A stretch of 35,101 bases of DNA from Kribbella antibiotica (GTDB lineage: Bacteria; Actinomycetota; Actinomycetes; Propionibacteriales; Kribbellaceae). The notes under the pieces were generated by a model. The model saw only the letters and a list, made by a program, of their open reading frames with translations. It was not told the DNA's origin and did not search any database. Position numbers and translations under genes: made by a program. Shown here piece after piece: positions 1 to 9,100 of this stretch (position 1 is the first letter of the stretch; each line of letters starts with the position of its first letter). The DNA lies in NCBI RefSeq assembly GCF_004349055.1, contig NZ_SMKX01000091.1, positions 1 through 35,101 of the forward strand, read 5' to 3'.

Positions 1-13
1 GGGTGGGTGCAGA

Positions 14-102
14 CGTGGTCCCGCAGCGAGTCGACCGACAGATCCAATTGAAGACCCGAAGTCAGTGAGTGGGTGAGTCAGGAAGACCGCTGCGGGACCA
101 CG
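14..102. repeat. 15-base perfect inverted repeat, 59-base spacer
   Basis: CGTGGTCCCGCAGCG at 14-28 is exactly complementary to CGCTGCGGGACCACG at 88-102. As RNA the arms would form one long stem enclosing 59 bases. No T-run follows, so a simple terminator is unlikely. Terminal repeats of a short non-autonomous element are another reading, but I see no flanking target duplication. Confidence 0.6.
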
Positions 103-185
103 CCAACCATTCTCACTGTGAGTGGGGGCGGTCCGGCGCCCCAACAAGTTCGCCTCAACCATGCGACGCATCCGCTCCTGCGGGC

Positions 186-293
186 AACGGACGGAGTGAG
201 CGTCCGAGGGACAGGAGGCATAGGTGTAGCACCTGCCGCGGTATCGCTCACCCGACCGCGTGCGGTCGCCCTATCGGGCGACATCTCCTGTCC
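186..293 (+). other. possible structured leader RNA with competing stems
   Basis: Several exact complementary pairs are visible: GGACG 189-193 with CGTCC 201-205; GTGAGCG 196-202 with CGCTCAC 245-251; GGACAGGAG 209-217 with CTCCTGTCC 285-293; AGGTG 222-226 with CACCT 230-234; CGACCGC 253-259 with GCGGTCG 262-268; TCGCCC 266-271 with GGGCGA 276-281. Some of these exclude each other, as in RNA switches. The end lies 22 bases before the start codon at 316. I could not match it to a riboswitch class that I know, so this is only structural evidence. Confidence 0.3.
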
Positions 294-315
294 TTCGGCG
301 GATTAGCCTTGGCCG

Positions 316-606
316 ATGGGCATGACAGAGGAGCCTGCGACGCGCAGGATCGCCGCGGCGGGGAACACCGTGGTGCCGGCGATTCTGGCTCTCGAGGCTG
401 CGGGGTTTCGGATCAATCGCTTGAGCGGCGATCTGCTGGAGGCGGTGTCGCCGGATGGGCGCTACGTGGCGGAGGATCCGGTGGAGCTCCTCGGGCTGAT
501 CAAGTTGGTTGAGCTGCGTGGATGGACCTGGCGGGCGACGGATGAGCAGGTCGATGACGTGCTGCAGCGGTTCGGGTGGGGCGGTGGAGAGAGGGCTCCC
601 GGGTAG
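316..606 (+). CDS. small hypothetical protein
   Basis: This is a 96-residue soluble protein with no signal peptide or membrane segment. I do not recognise a named family. The sequence reads as a compact domain: residues about 10-35 look helical and hydrophobic (VVPAILALEAAGF), followed by a short hairpin region (SPDGRYVAEDPVELLGLIKL) and a tryptophan-containing C-terminal helix. The wording resembles small actinobacterial proteins of unknown function in which a lone domain precedes a GRYVAEDP-like strand. The start is uncertain: ATG at 316 and ATG at 322 are in the same frame, and neither has a strong ribosome site. The codon bias is typical of its neighbours, which supports real coding. Confidence 0.6.
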   Translation: MGMTEEPATRRIAAAGNTVVPAILALEAAGFRINRLSGDLLEAVSPDGRYVAEDPVELLGLIKLVELRGWTWRATDEQVDDVLQRFGWGGGERAPG

Positions 607-649
607 GCTTGGGAGTAGTTGAATAACCGACATGAACCTGGGGTGGGAC

Positions 650-835
650 ATGAAGAAGACGACTGTGGTGCGGGCCGGCTTGAGTGGGGCGGTGGCTGGG
701 TTGTTCGTGGCGGCTGCGTTGGTGTCGCCGTTGGTGGCTTTGGCTACTGATGAGGCGCCGGAGAAGGCGGCTGGGGACAAGAAGGTTGAGGTCATCAAGG
801 CGGCTGACCGGGAGGTCGGAACCGTCAAGTGGTGA
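650..835 (+). CDS. small exported protein
   Basis: This 61-residue protein consists of a classic signal peptide (MKKTTVVRAG start, a hydrophobic core up to about residue 30) followed by only some 30 charged residues rich in Glu, Lys and Asp. I chose the ATG at 650 because it has a GGGGTGGG ribosome-site-like stretch just before it and gives a lysine-led signal sequence; an in-frame ATG at 632 would add six residues with a poorer site. No lipobox, cysteine or known domain is seen. The mature part is too short to fold as an enzyme. A secreted peptide or cell-wall-associated peptide is possible, but the function is unknown. Confidence 0.55.
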   Translation: MKKTTVVRAGLSGAVAGLFVAAALVSPLVALATDEAPEKAAGDKKVEVIKAADREVGTVKW

Positions 836-950
836 GTGCCTGAGGACGTGCCCTTTCGGGTTGTTGATGCTGTTGGTCAACTTTCGCTCGGAAGGGTGCG
901 TCTCAGCTCGCGTCAGGCCAAATAGGGCCGGCGCGAGGGAGGGTAGAACG

Positions 951-1523
951 ATGAAGAAGAACGTTTTGGCTCGGGTGCTGACCAGCGCTGCGGTTGTCGG
1001 GGTGGCCGGGGTTCTGGCCGGGGTGATGCCGAGTTCCGCGGCGGCGCCGAGTTACGCCTACAAGTGCTGGGGGACTTCGGCGGACCACTGCAACGTGGCG
1101 GTCCAGGCGCCGAAGGGGTGGAAGTTCACGCAGATCGACCGGTTCGAGGGGAAGTTCACCAAGGGCTCGACCGAGCTGCTGCGGATCGACGGCATCTACG
1201 CGAAGGTGAGCCCGAAGGCTCAGGTGGCGCGCAAGACCGCCGAGCTGAAGAAGGTGCCAGGGCTCAAGATCCTGTCGCTGTCCAACGGCGTCATGCCGTC
1301 GGAGATCACGTGGAACAACCCGAAGGTTGTCTTCTACGACGTCAAGTACACCTACGTCGACGGCGCGCGGGGGCAGCGCATCGTCACCACCCGGTACGCC
1401 GACACTCTCGACGGCGGCAACCGGGCTTACCTGGAGCTGACCGTGGGCGGGCGTGCGCAGGACCAGGCTGAGCTCGACGCAGTGCTGAGCAAGGCGACCC
1501 GATCGGTGACGCTTGTCGGTTGA
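951..1523 (+). CDS. exported protein of unknown function
   Basis: This is a 190-residue protein with an N-terminal signal peptide: a MKKNVLARVL start, a hydrophobic stretch to about residue 27, and a likely cleavage after the SSAAA segment. The mature part of about 160 residues begins with a region holding two cysteines (KCWG and HCNV, about residues 38-47) that could form a disulfide outside the cell. It continues as an alternating hydrophilic/hydrophobic domain that looks beta-rich and resembles lipoprotein LpqN/PsbP-like folds in general character, without a motif that proves it. The ribosome site GGGAGGG lies just upstream of the ATG. It follows another small exported protein on the same strand, 115 bases away, so co-transcription is possible. 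Confidence 0.7.
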   Translation: MKKNVLARVLTSAAVVGVAGVLAGVMPSSAAAPSYAYKCWGTSADHCNVAVQAPKGWKFTQIDRFEGKFTKGSTELLRIDGIYAKVSPKAQVARKTAELKKVPGLKILSLSNGVMPSEITWNNPKVVFYDVKYTYVDGARGQRIVTTRYADTLDGGNRAYLELTVGGRAQDQAELDAVLSKATRSVTLVG

Positions 1524-1541
1524 GGACGGTAGCTTCGGATC

Positions 1542-2786
1542 ATGAAGCTGCACGGGGATGATGTGCCGGTCGCTGCGGCTCGACGAATCGCGCTGGGGGC
1601 GCAGGGGTTCGCGGGCGGGCGGCCGGCAGGTCGGATCGACGTACGGCGGATGCGATCCGCCGTACGGGATGTTGGTGTGCTGCAGGTTGATGCGGTGAAC
1701 GTGCTGACGCGGGCGCATTACCTGCCGTTGTTTTCGCGGTTGGGGGATTACTCGCGGGAGCGGCTCGACCAGCTGAGCTGGGGGCCGAAGCGGGAATTGT
1801 TCGAATACTTCTGGGCACATAAGGCCGCGTTGCTGCCAGTGGAGTACTTCCCGCTGTTCCGGCACCGGATGAGCGCTACCGAGCTTGCCGCGCCCTGGGC
1901 AGTCATCGTGGGAATGCAGCGGTTGGCCAAGGATCGTCCGGGATTCGTCGACCAGGTGCTGGCGACGATCACCGAGCGCGGACCGCTGACAGCCGGGGAG
2001 ATCAGCCCGGACGACGTACGACGAAAGCGCACCGATCCGGACCCTGATCCGGGCACAGGCACGATGTGGAACTGGCAGGACGCGAAGATCGCCGTCGAGT
2101 ACCTGTTCGCCACCGGGGTGGTGACCATCGCGGGGCGCCGGAACTTCGAGCGGTTGTACGACCTCACCGAGCGGGCGCTGCCGGCCGCCGTACTGGAGTC
2201 TCCCGAGCCGGACGATCCCGAGAAAGAGCTCGCCCGGATCGCCGCGCGCAGCATCGGGATCGGCACCGCCGGCGACATCTGCGGTTCGCGCGGGCACTAC
2301 AAGTTGCCTACGGCAACAGCACGCCGGATCATCGCGGAGCTCGTCGAGACCGGTGAACTCGTCCCGGCCCAAGTCGAAGGCGTCAGCAAACAGAGCTACC
2401 GCTGGCACGAGACCGTGGATCGCCCGGTCAACGCCCGCGCGCTGCTCTCGCCGTTCGACCCACTGATCTGGAACCGCGACCGCACCCAGCAGTACTTCGG
2501 CTTCTTCTACCGGATCAGCATCTACACCCCAGCAACCGAACGCATCCACGGCTACTACGTCCTCCCCTTCCTCCTCGGCGACAAGCTCGTCGCCCGCGTC
2601 GACCTCAAGGCCGACCGAGCCACCTCCACCCTGCTCGTCCCCACCATCACCCCCGAGCCGGGCGCCCCGGACCTCGCGGAACCACTCCTCGCCGAGCTCC
2701 GCCTGATGACCACCTGGCTAGGCCTCGAAAACCTCCGCATCACCGCCACCAGCCCCCTCGGCCGCTCCCTCGCCATTGCCCCCTGA
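1542..2786 (+). CDS. YcaQ/AlkX-type winged-helix DNA glycosylase
   Basis: This 414-residue protein belongs to the HTH_42 / YcaQ family of winged-helix DNA glycosylases, which remove alkylated bases; E. coli YcaQ (AlkX) unhooks interstrand crosslinks made by nitrogen mustards. The family's catalytic Q-x-D/Q motif is visible as LQVDAVNVL, with Gln48 and Asp50. A QxD form is the one associated with the AlkX branch, while AlkZ-type antibiotic-resistance enzymes carry QxQ. The length and the family-typical segments RAHYLPLFSRLG, YFWAHKAALLP and SPFDPLIWNRDR agree with a complete protein. It stands alone on the plus strand, 18 bases after the preceding gene. Self-resistance to a DNA-alkylating metabolite is conceivable, but no biosynthetic cluster is seen here. 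Confidence 0.85.
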   Translation: MKLHGDDVPVAAARRIALGAQGFAGGRPAGRIDVRRMRSAVRDVGVLQVDAVNVLTRAHYLPLFSRLGDYSRERLDQLSWGPKRELFEYFWAHKAALLPVEYFPLFRHRMSATELAAPWAVIVGMQRLAKDRPGFVDQVLATITERGPLTAGEISPDDVRRKRTDPDPDPGTGTMWNWQDAKIAVEYLFATGVVTIAGRRNFERLYDLTERALPAAVLESPEPDDPEKELARIAARSIGIGTAGDICGSRGHYKLPTATARRIIAELVETGELVPAQVEGVSKQSYRWHETVDRPVNARALLSPFDPLIWNRDRTQQYFGFFYRISIYTPATERIHGYYVLPFLLGDKLVARVDLKADRATSTLLVPTITPEPGAPDLAEPLLAELRLMTTWLGLENLRITATSPLGRSLAIAP

Positions 2787-2805
2787 GGCCCCCGGCTGCG
2801 GCCGC

Positions 2806-2894
2806 AATTTCGTGGGCTGGCCCACGGGAGTGCGGGTGGGCCAACGGCATGCGGCTAGCCCACCCGCAACGCGATGGGCTGACCCACGAAATGG
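2806..2894. repeat. 89-base palindromic repeat, copy A
   Basis: This fills the gap between two convergent genes. It contains 14-base palindromes of the form RTGGGNNNNCCCAC at 2812-2825 and 2874-2887, with more degenerate ones between. Its reverse complement aligns without gaps to 25112-25200 with about 67 of 89 identical bases by hand count. The position suggests a two-way transcription stop or a REP-like intergenic repeat. Confidence 0.7.
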
Positions 2895-2905
2895 GGTGGA
2901 GAACG

Positions 2906-4123
2906 TCAGCGGACTGAGCGGATTTTGCTGACTAGTACGCCGGCTAGGGCGGTGATTACTGCGGAGAGCAGGTAGAGGACGGGGTAGCCGCCGAGGTGTT
3001 TGACGATGGGGGCGGCGATGAGTGGGGCTAGGACCTGGGGGAAGGAGTTGGCGATGTTGATGACGCCGAGGTCCTTGGCGCGGTCGCGGGCGTTCGGGAG
3101 GACTTCGGTGATCAGGGCGAAGTCGACGGACAGGTAGGCACCGAAGCCGATGCCGAGGACGATGGCGCCGGTGATCGCGCCCGGCCAGGTGGGCCAGAAG
3201 GCAAGGATGCCTGCGGCGACTGCCATCACCAGGCCGGACCAGATCACGAAGATCTTGCGGCGGCCGATGCGGTCCGACCAACTGCCGAAGGCGATGGCGG
3301 TGACGAGCGTGCAGACGCTGTAGATCGCGGTCAGGATCAGGACGCTGGTGGCCGCATCGGGGACGCCGACCTCGTCTTGCAGGTAGTAGAACAGGTAGAG
3401 CAGGCCGATCGAGTTCCCCACGTTGAACAGGAACCGCGTCAGCCAGGCCCACCCGAAGTCGGGATACCGCCGCGGGCTGATCCAGAACCCGCGCAGGAAC
3501 TCCCGCAGCACGAACGGCGGTGGCGCGACTGCCAGCCGGGTGTCATGTGCGCGCACCACGTACGGCACCACGGACAACACGACGAAGACCGCACAAGCGA
3601 CGTACCCGAGTTTGATGCCACCTGCGACCGTCGCGAGCGCGGTTCCGACCAGCGCACCCGGGACCTGGGCGACGGCGACCCAGCCGCCGACAACGCCGCG
3701 CTGTTCGACCGGCACGCGGTCCGGGACTGTCGCCGTCTGCGCAGCCAGTACGGCGTTGCCGAACAACTGCACGACGCACCAGCCCACCAGCATCAGCGCC
3801 ACACCCTCTGCGCCGGACAGGATGAGCAGACCCACTGCAGCACCGAGCGCACCGCCGAGCGTCCAGGGCTTCCGCCGGCCGAACCGCGAGGTGGTCCGGT
3901 CCGAGACCGCGCCGAAGATCGGCGCCGCGACCACCGACACCGCCGCACCGATCCCGGTGACCAACCCGAAGACGAATTCTTTGTTGCCAGGAGCAACCGC
4001 CTGGGACTGTTTGGCCAGCAGCACCTGGATCGGCCCGAACCAGGCCGCGAACACCCCGACGTTCGCCAGCACGACGGCGACCGTCCAGGCTGGCTGGACG
4101 CGCACCGTCGGCTCGACGTTCAC
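2906..4123 (-). CDS. MFS transporter
   Basis: This is a 405-residue integral membrane protein with about twelve hydrophobic segments, as expected for the major facilitator superfamily. The motif-A loop between TM2 and TM3 is present as GAVSDRTTSRFGRRKPW, and its repeat in the second half as GSWSDRIGRRK. The first form is common in sugar and glycoside permeases. The GTG start at 4123 overlaps the stop codon of the upstream beta-glucosidase gene in a GTGA arrangement, so the two are translationally coupled. This makes uptake of a glucoside, or export or uptake of its product, the natural guess; the substrate itself cannot be read from the sequence. Longer frames upstream of this GTG lie inside the neighbour and are rejected. 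Confidence 0.85.
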   Translation of the reverse strand: MNVEPTVRVQPAWTVAVVLANVGVFAAWFGPIQVLLAKQSQAVAPGNKEFVFGLVTGIGAAVSVVAAPIFGAVSDRTTSRFGRRKPWTLGGALGAAVGLLILSGAEGVALMLVGWCVVQLFGNAVLAAQTATVPDRVPVEQRGVVGGWVAVAQVPGALVGTALATVAGGIKLGYVACAVFVVLSVVPYVVRAHDTRLAVAPPPFVLREFLRGFWISPRRYPDFGWAWLTRFLFNVGNSIGLLYLFYYLQDEVGVPDAATSVLILTAIYSVCTLVTAIAFGSWSDRIGRRKIFVIWSGLVMAVAAGILAFWPTWPGAITGAIVLGIGFGAYLSVDFALITEVLPNARDRAKDLGVINIANSFPQVLAPLIAAPIVKHLGGYPVLYLLSAVITALAGVLVSKIRSVR

Positions 4124-5478
4124 TTCTTGGCGATCACGTCGCGATACCAGTGGTACGACGCCTTGGGCGTCCGCTCGAGGGTTTCGAAGTCGACGTGCAC
4201 GAGCCCGAACCGCTGCGAGTTCCCGGCTGCCCACTCGAAGTTGTCCAGCAATGACCACTGGAAGTATCCGCGGACGTCGACACCATCTTCGATTGCCGAG
4301 TGCAATGACCGCAGATAGCCATCCAGGTAAGCGATTCGGCGCTGATCGTCGACCACACCGTTGACCGGCTCGTCGTTGATCGCGCACCCGTTCTCGGTGA
4401 TGTAGATCGGGGGCAGCCGGTCGCCGTACCGGGCCTTGAAGTCGCGCAGGACCTCGCCGAATGCATCGGGCACGATCGGCCAGCCGAAGTCGGTCCGCTC
4501 GTAGCCCTCGGTCGCCCGCGGCTCGAACGGCAGGCCCGGCGGCAGCGGGATGCCATCGGTCGCGCCGGTATCGGCCTGGCCCGTCGCCGCGCCGACAGTC
4601 ACCGGCGCATAGTGGTTGATCCCGAACCAGTCGAGCGGCGTCGAAATGATCTTCAGGTCGTCCTCGACCGGCCCGGGCATCGCGGCCTCGTATCCGGCCG
4701 GATACTTCCCGAGCAGCACCGGATCGGCGAACAGCCGGTTGATCAGGTTGTCGTACAGCCCGGCGGCCTCGACATCCTCAGCGCTGTCACTAGCCGGCCA
4801 GGTCGGCGCGTGGTTGCTGGCGATGCCGATGTTGACCGCACCACCAGCCCGCAAAGCCTGTACGGCGCGACCGTGCGCAAGCAGTTGGTGATGCGCGACC
4901 GGCAAGGCATCGAACATCAGCTCCTTGCCCGGGGCATGCGCACCGAGCGAGTAGCCCATCAGCGTGAGCACCATCGGCTCGTTGATCGTGATCCACATCG
5001 GGACCCGGTCCGCGAAGTGCCCGGCCAGGATCGACGCATAATCGGCGAACCGCTCGGTGATGTCCCGCGACAGCCAGCCACCCGCATCCTCGAGGGCCTG
5101 CGGGGTGTCCCAGTGATACAGCGTCGGCGCCGGCTGGATCCCGGCGCCGAGCAGCGTATCGATCAGCCGGTCGTAGAAGTCCAGTCCGGCCGCGTTCCCG
5201 GCTCCGGTCCCGTCGGGCTGGATCCGCGGCCAGGAGAACGAGAACCGGTACGTGTCGATCCCGAGCTCCCGCATCAGCGCGACATCCTCGGCGTACCGGT
5301 GATAGTGGTCGCAGGCGACCGCCCCGGTGTCGCCGTTCAGGATCTTGCCGGGCTCGGCGCAGAACGTGTCCCAGGTCGACGGGCCGCGACCGCCCTCGGC
5401 GACGGCCCCTTCGATCTGGTACGCCGAGGTGGAGACACCCCACTTGAATCCGGGCGGAAACGAAAACTCAGCTGGCAT
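4120..5478 (-). CDS. GH1 beta-glucosidase
   Basis: This 452-residue protein is a glycoside hydrolase family 1 retaining beta-glycosidase of usual length. The family opens as expected with FPPGFKWGVSTSAYQIEGA. The acid/base glutamate is Glu167 in TINEPM, and the nucleophile is Glu362 in YITENGC. The C-terminal DNFEWAAG segment belongs to the aglycone/glucose binding pocket. There is no signal peptide, so it acts in the cytoplasm on imported beta-glucosides, consistent with the coupled MFS gene. I chose the ATG at 5478 because GAGGAAG sits six bases ahead of it; in-frame ATGs at 5493 and 5484 lack such a site. The start overlaps the end of the upstream YbjQ-type gene by 11 bases. Confidence 0.93.
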   Translation of the reverse strand: MPAEFSFPPGFKWGVSTSAYQIEGAVAEGGRGPSTWDTFCAEPGKILNGDTGAVACDHYHRYAEDVALMRELGIDTYRFSFSWPRIQPDGTGAGNAAGLDFYDRLIDTLLGAGIQPAPTLYHWDTPQALEDAGGWLSRDITERFADYASILAGHFADRVPMWITINEPMVLTLMGYSLGAHAPGKELMFDALPVAHHQLLAHGRAVQALRAGGAVNIGIASNHAPTWPASDSAEDVEAAGLYDNLINRLFADPVLLGKYPAGYEAAMPGPVEDDLKIISTPLDWFGINHYAPVTVGAATGQADTGATDGIPLPPGLPFEPRATEGYERTDFGWPIVPDAFGEVLRDFKARYGDRLPPIYITENGCAINDEPVNGVVDDQRRIAYLDGYLRSLHSAIEDGVDVRGYFQWSLLDNFEWAAGNSQRFGLVHVDFETLERTPKASYHWYRDVIAKK

Positions 5479-6100
5479 CCACATCTTCCTCATCAGGAGT
5501 GGTGTCGATCGGCCGCGGCGGCTCGACCTTGCGCACGATCACCGCGGTTCCGTAGGCGGCAACCTCGCTCATCGTCTGCGCGATCTCGTTGCAGTCGAAC
5601 CGCATCGCGAGGATCGCGTTGGCGCCCATCTGCTGCGCCATCTGGCACATCCGCATCACGGCGACATGCCGCGACTCGGCCAGCATCTGGGTGTACTCCG
5701 GCACTTCACCGCCACCGAGCGAGCGGAAGCTGGCGGTGAAGTTCGACCCGAAGTCGCGGCTCCGCACGGTCAGTCCGAAGACCTCACCGAAGACGGTGTC
5801 CGCGACGTACCCGGGCAGGTCGTTCATGGTCGAGACCAGCACCGGGTACGGCGATCCCTGCGGCACGACGCGGGGTGCGTTCTGGGGCGCCGGCGGATAG
5901 TTCGCCGGCGCCTGCCCGTACCCCGGTGCGGGCTGTCCCGGACCCGGCTGGCCGTAGCCCTGCGGCGGCGGACCCTGCTGATACCCGGGCGGCGGCTGCT
6001 GGTAACCAGGGGGCGGACCCTGCTGGTAACCAGGCTGCTGCGGCGGCTGTGCATATCCCGGGAGGGGCTGGTTCGGGTTCGGGGGATAGTTCTGCGTCAT
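5468..6100 (-). CDS. YbjQ (DUF74) family protein with disordered N-terminus
   Basis: This 210-residue protein has two parts. Residues 1 to about 80 are almost only Pro, Gly, Gln and Tyr in PGYQQ-like repeats, clearly disordered. Residues from about 85 to 200 form a YbjQ/DUF74 domain, annotated in databases as a putative heavy-metal-binding pentameric fold, with the typical segments EVFGLTVRS, ARH/SRHVAVMRM and MGANAILAMRFD. The biochemical role of the family is not established. No signal peptide is seen. It starts 15 bases after the stop of the acylase gene, with an AGGATGAG site in between, and its end overlaps the beta-glucosidase start, so it looks like an inner gene of an operon. Low-complexity tails like this often mediate self-association or membrane-proximal scaffolding, which is speculation here. 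Confidence 0.85.
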   Translation of the reverse strand: MTQNYPPNPNQPLPGYAQPPQQPGYQQGPPPGYQQPPPGYQQGPPPQGYGQPGPGQPAPGYGQAPANYPPAPQNAPRVVPQGSPYPVLVSTMNDLPGYVADTVFGEVFGLTVRSRDFGSNFTASFRSLGGGEVPEYTQMLAESRHVAVMRMCQMAQQMGANAILAMRFDCNEIAQTMSEVAAYGTAVIVRKVEPPRPIDTTPDEEDVDAS

Positions 6101-6115
6101 GCACTCATCCTGACA

Positions 6116-9100
6116 TCACTGCCGAAATGCCTGCATTTCATACAGCGAATATCCGTACGATGTCGCTCGCTGCGTGCCGGTGACCTTCACATAGCGAGCC
6201 TGCGTGGCGGGGAACCGCACAACATCTTCCCCACCGTTTCCAGTCGTTGTCGCGAACACTTGCCGCCAAGTCGAGCCGTCCGTGGACACCTCGACCCGAT
6301 AGCCCTTCGCGTACGCCTTCTCCCAGTTCAGCACCACGCGACCGACCTGCTGAGTGCTACCAAGGTCGATCGACAGCCACTGCGGATCCGACCAGTCGCT
6401 GGCCCACCGCGTCCCCGGGTTGCCGTCGACCGCGTTGGCCGGCGGCGAGTTGTAGGCACCCGTCTCATGGCTGCTCGCCGTCGCCGTCTTGCCCTGGGCA
6501 ACGTTGCTCACATCGTCACCGCGGTGCGCCGGGAACTCGATCACCTGCTGGTACGTCGGCCGGTTGACCCACGCCATCCGGTCCTGCGTGATGCCGCCCA
6601 TCGGCTGGTGCTCGATCTGGTCGGCGCAGAACTGGTCACCGGCCGCACAACCTGCGGAGGCCGGGTACGTCGTCGCTGCCGGAACCTTCGTTGCAGCGAG
6701 CAGGGAGTCGGTGAGCACCGAACGGCAGGCCGCGAGCGCTCCGCTCCCGCAGTACGTGACCGGCTGAGCCGCCTTGACCGGGTCGCCAAGGACCTTCCGG
6801 AGGTCCCGCTGGACGAAACCCCACCAGCCGCTCTGGAACGCCGATCCCTGCGCACTCGGGCGCTCGTCGATCTTCAGGTTCGCGACCAGAGCGCCGTACA
6901 GATCCGGGCCGAGGTCCTTGAACTGGGCGGGGACCAGGATCGGCCACCAGGCGTCGAGGATGCGGATCGCTTCAGCGTTGTCGTAGGTCTTCGACGACGC
7001 ATTCGGCGTCTTACGGTGACTGCCGGACTGCTGCCAGGCGGTCAGCTTGGCGACCGCGTCTGCCACCGCCGGGTCGGTGATCGGCGCGCTCTTCAAGACG
7101 CGGAGCAGATACGGCAGCACGTAGTCGGCGCGCAGGTCGACCGTGGCCGCGCTCTCCATCGCCTCGACGAGCTTGCCGCGGGTGAACTTCCCGCCGCTGT
7201 TGATGACGGACTTGATCCGGTCGTCGAGCGGCTGGTTGCGGTAGAGGCCGTTGTAGCCCCACTGGCTGTCCGCTGCGGAGAAGCCGGGCGCCTGCTTGTT
7301 GTTCCAGCTGGTCAGGTAGTCCTGGTTGACGACCTGCGGATGCTCGGCCGGCGGCGTGTACGTCGCCCGATTGGTGGCCGAGTTCCAGCCCTTCCACTCG
7401 TACGTGCTCCAGGTCGGCAGGTTCGGATCGGCCCCGGCCGCGCGGACCGGGTTGTCGCCGGAGTTGTAGTACGCGATCGAGTTCTTGTCGGTGTAGAACC
7501 AGTTGAAGGTGTAGCCGATGCTCTCCGCTGCCTTCTTGAAGTCGGCCGCGGACTTCATCTTCTCCGGGTCGTTGAATTGCATGAACCCGAGCGCCGAGCC
7601 GGCGTCGTTGCCGTACGTCGACCGGTTCTTGGTGAACAGCACCGGCTTGCCGCCCACTGTGCCGCGGTGCGTGACGATGCCGAACTTGGTGCGCAGGGCA
7701 ACCAATGTGTAGGACCCTGCCGGTTCGGACGAACCGAGGCTGGAATACCACGCGTTGTTCCGCTCAAGCCGCTCGATCGGCTGGCACTCGCCACGGAAGA
7801 CGTAGTACGTCGAGTTCTTCGTCGGTGTACCGCCGTTCGGCTCACAGAGCGGAACCGCGAACGTGTCGGTGATGTCCTGGCCGGCGGACGTCGCGCTCCA
7901 GGAGTAGTCCTGGCCGCGGCCGATCAGGGTGTAGAAGTTCAGGCCGGAGAACGCGATACCGCGGGTGCTGACACCAGGACCTTGGAGTTCTTGGCGCATC
8001 AGCAGCTGCGGCGCGAAGTAGCCGGTCTGCGGGCCGTAGACCGCGACCGGGTTGCCGCTCTCGGTGTGTGCGCCGGAGACCAGCAGCGCGTTCGACATCG
8101 CCTTCTTGCCATAGCCCTCGGGGAAGACACCGCCGTCGAAGATGCCCTTCAGCTTCTCGGATCCCTTGGGCGCTGCCCTCTTTGTTGGACTCTGCGCTGC
8201 GGCCTTCTTGTTGACGGTCTGGTTGATGACCTCGGGCTCCGGCGTGACTGAGCCGCGATCCGGCATCGCGCGACCGGCCGGGTTCGGACCGGTGGTTCCG
8301 TACGGGAAGGACGCTCCGTTGTGGACCGTCGTACTGGCCTCTGGGTCGTTCTGCGAACGGAACGACTCCCAGACTTTGGTGCCCTGGGCAACGCCGTACT
8401 TGGCCTGGGCTTCCAGCAGAGCAAGGGCGGAGTTGACCTCGCCACCGCCGCCAGTGCCGAAGATGCCGGCCACGACGGCCGCGGTGGCGACCACATCGGT
8501 AACCTTCCACTGGCTCGTCGGCCAGTTCAGACCGAGCGCCACATACTCACCAGGGTAGGCAATGCCGATCGTGTTGATGTAGTGGTTGACCCCGTCGACC
8601 CAGGCCTGGATGTCCTGCTGCATCTTCACGCCTTCGGCGCCGTACAGCTCGTCGGCGTCGTCGAACTGGCGTTGCAGATCGGCTTCCGTGTACGGCGCAG
8701 TCCGCCAGAACTCCTGCTCGAACGCCCGGTTTCCCGCAGCGCCACCGGCGAACGGCGTCAACTGGCCACGACCGAGGTGCCGGAACACGTCCATCACGAA
8801 CAGGCGGTCCTGCGCACCGGCGAAGCCGGCACCGAACATGGTGCCGAGGCGCGTCGTACCGGTGATGTGCGGGATGCCGCGCGACTTGTCCCGGACGATC
8901 GTGACGTCCGACCGCGGCTGGATCGTGCTCGCGACATCATCCGGCTTCACACCGAACGAGGCGTCGTCGAAGTACGGCGCCAGACCGTCGTCCTGGATGT
9001 TCTGGGAGTTCCAGACCAGGTCCTGATAGGGCTTCACGGTGTCGCTGAAATGCGGCGGCCGGATCCCTAACGCCTTGAAACCAAGGAGATCCGTGAAGGT

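Larger units (their letters stand above)
1..315. other. gene-free left edge with inverted repeats
   Basis: I see no convincing gene in this stretch. The short open frames lack a ribosome site and a recognisable product. It holds a perfect 15-base inverted repeat near the left edge and, from about 186 to 293, several mutually complementary segments; both are listed separately. It could be the untranslated leader of the gene starting at 316, the remnant of a mobile element, or simply a spacer. Confidence 0.5.

Noticed and set aside
186..293. assignment to a known riboswitch such as cobalamin, FMN, ydaO or guanidine-I
   Set aside because: None of the conserved boxes that I remember for those classes could be found; only generic pairing is supported.
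903..2549. 548-residue minus-strand open frame opposite the YcaQ-type gene
   Set aside because: It spans two real plus-strand genes and shows only the composition expected of an antisense frame in high-GC DNA.
5327..8251. 974-residue plus-strand open frame opposite acylase and YbjQ genes
   Set aside because: The translation is arginine- and valine-rich without any motif and runs across three real minus-strand genes.
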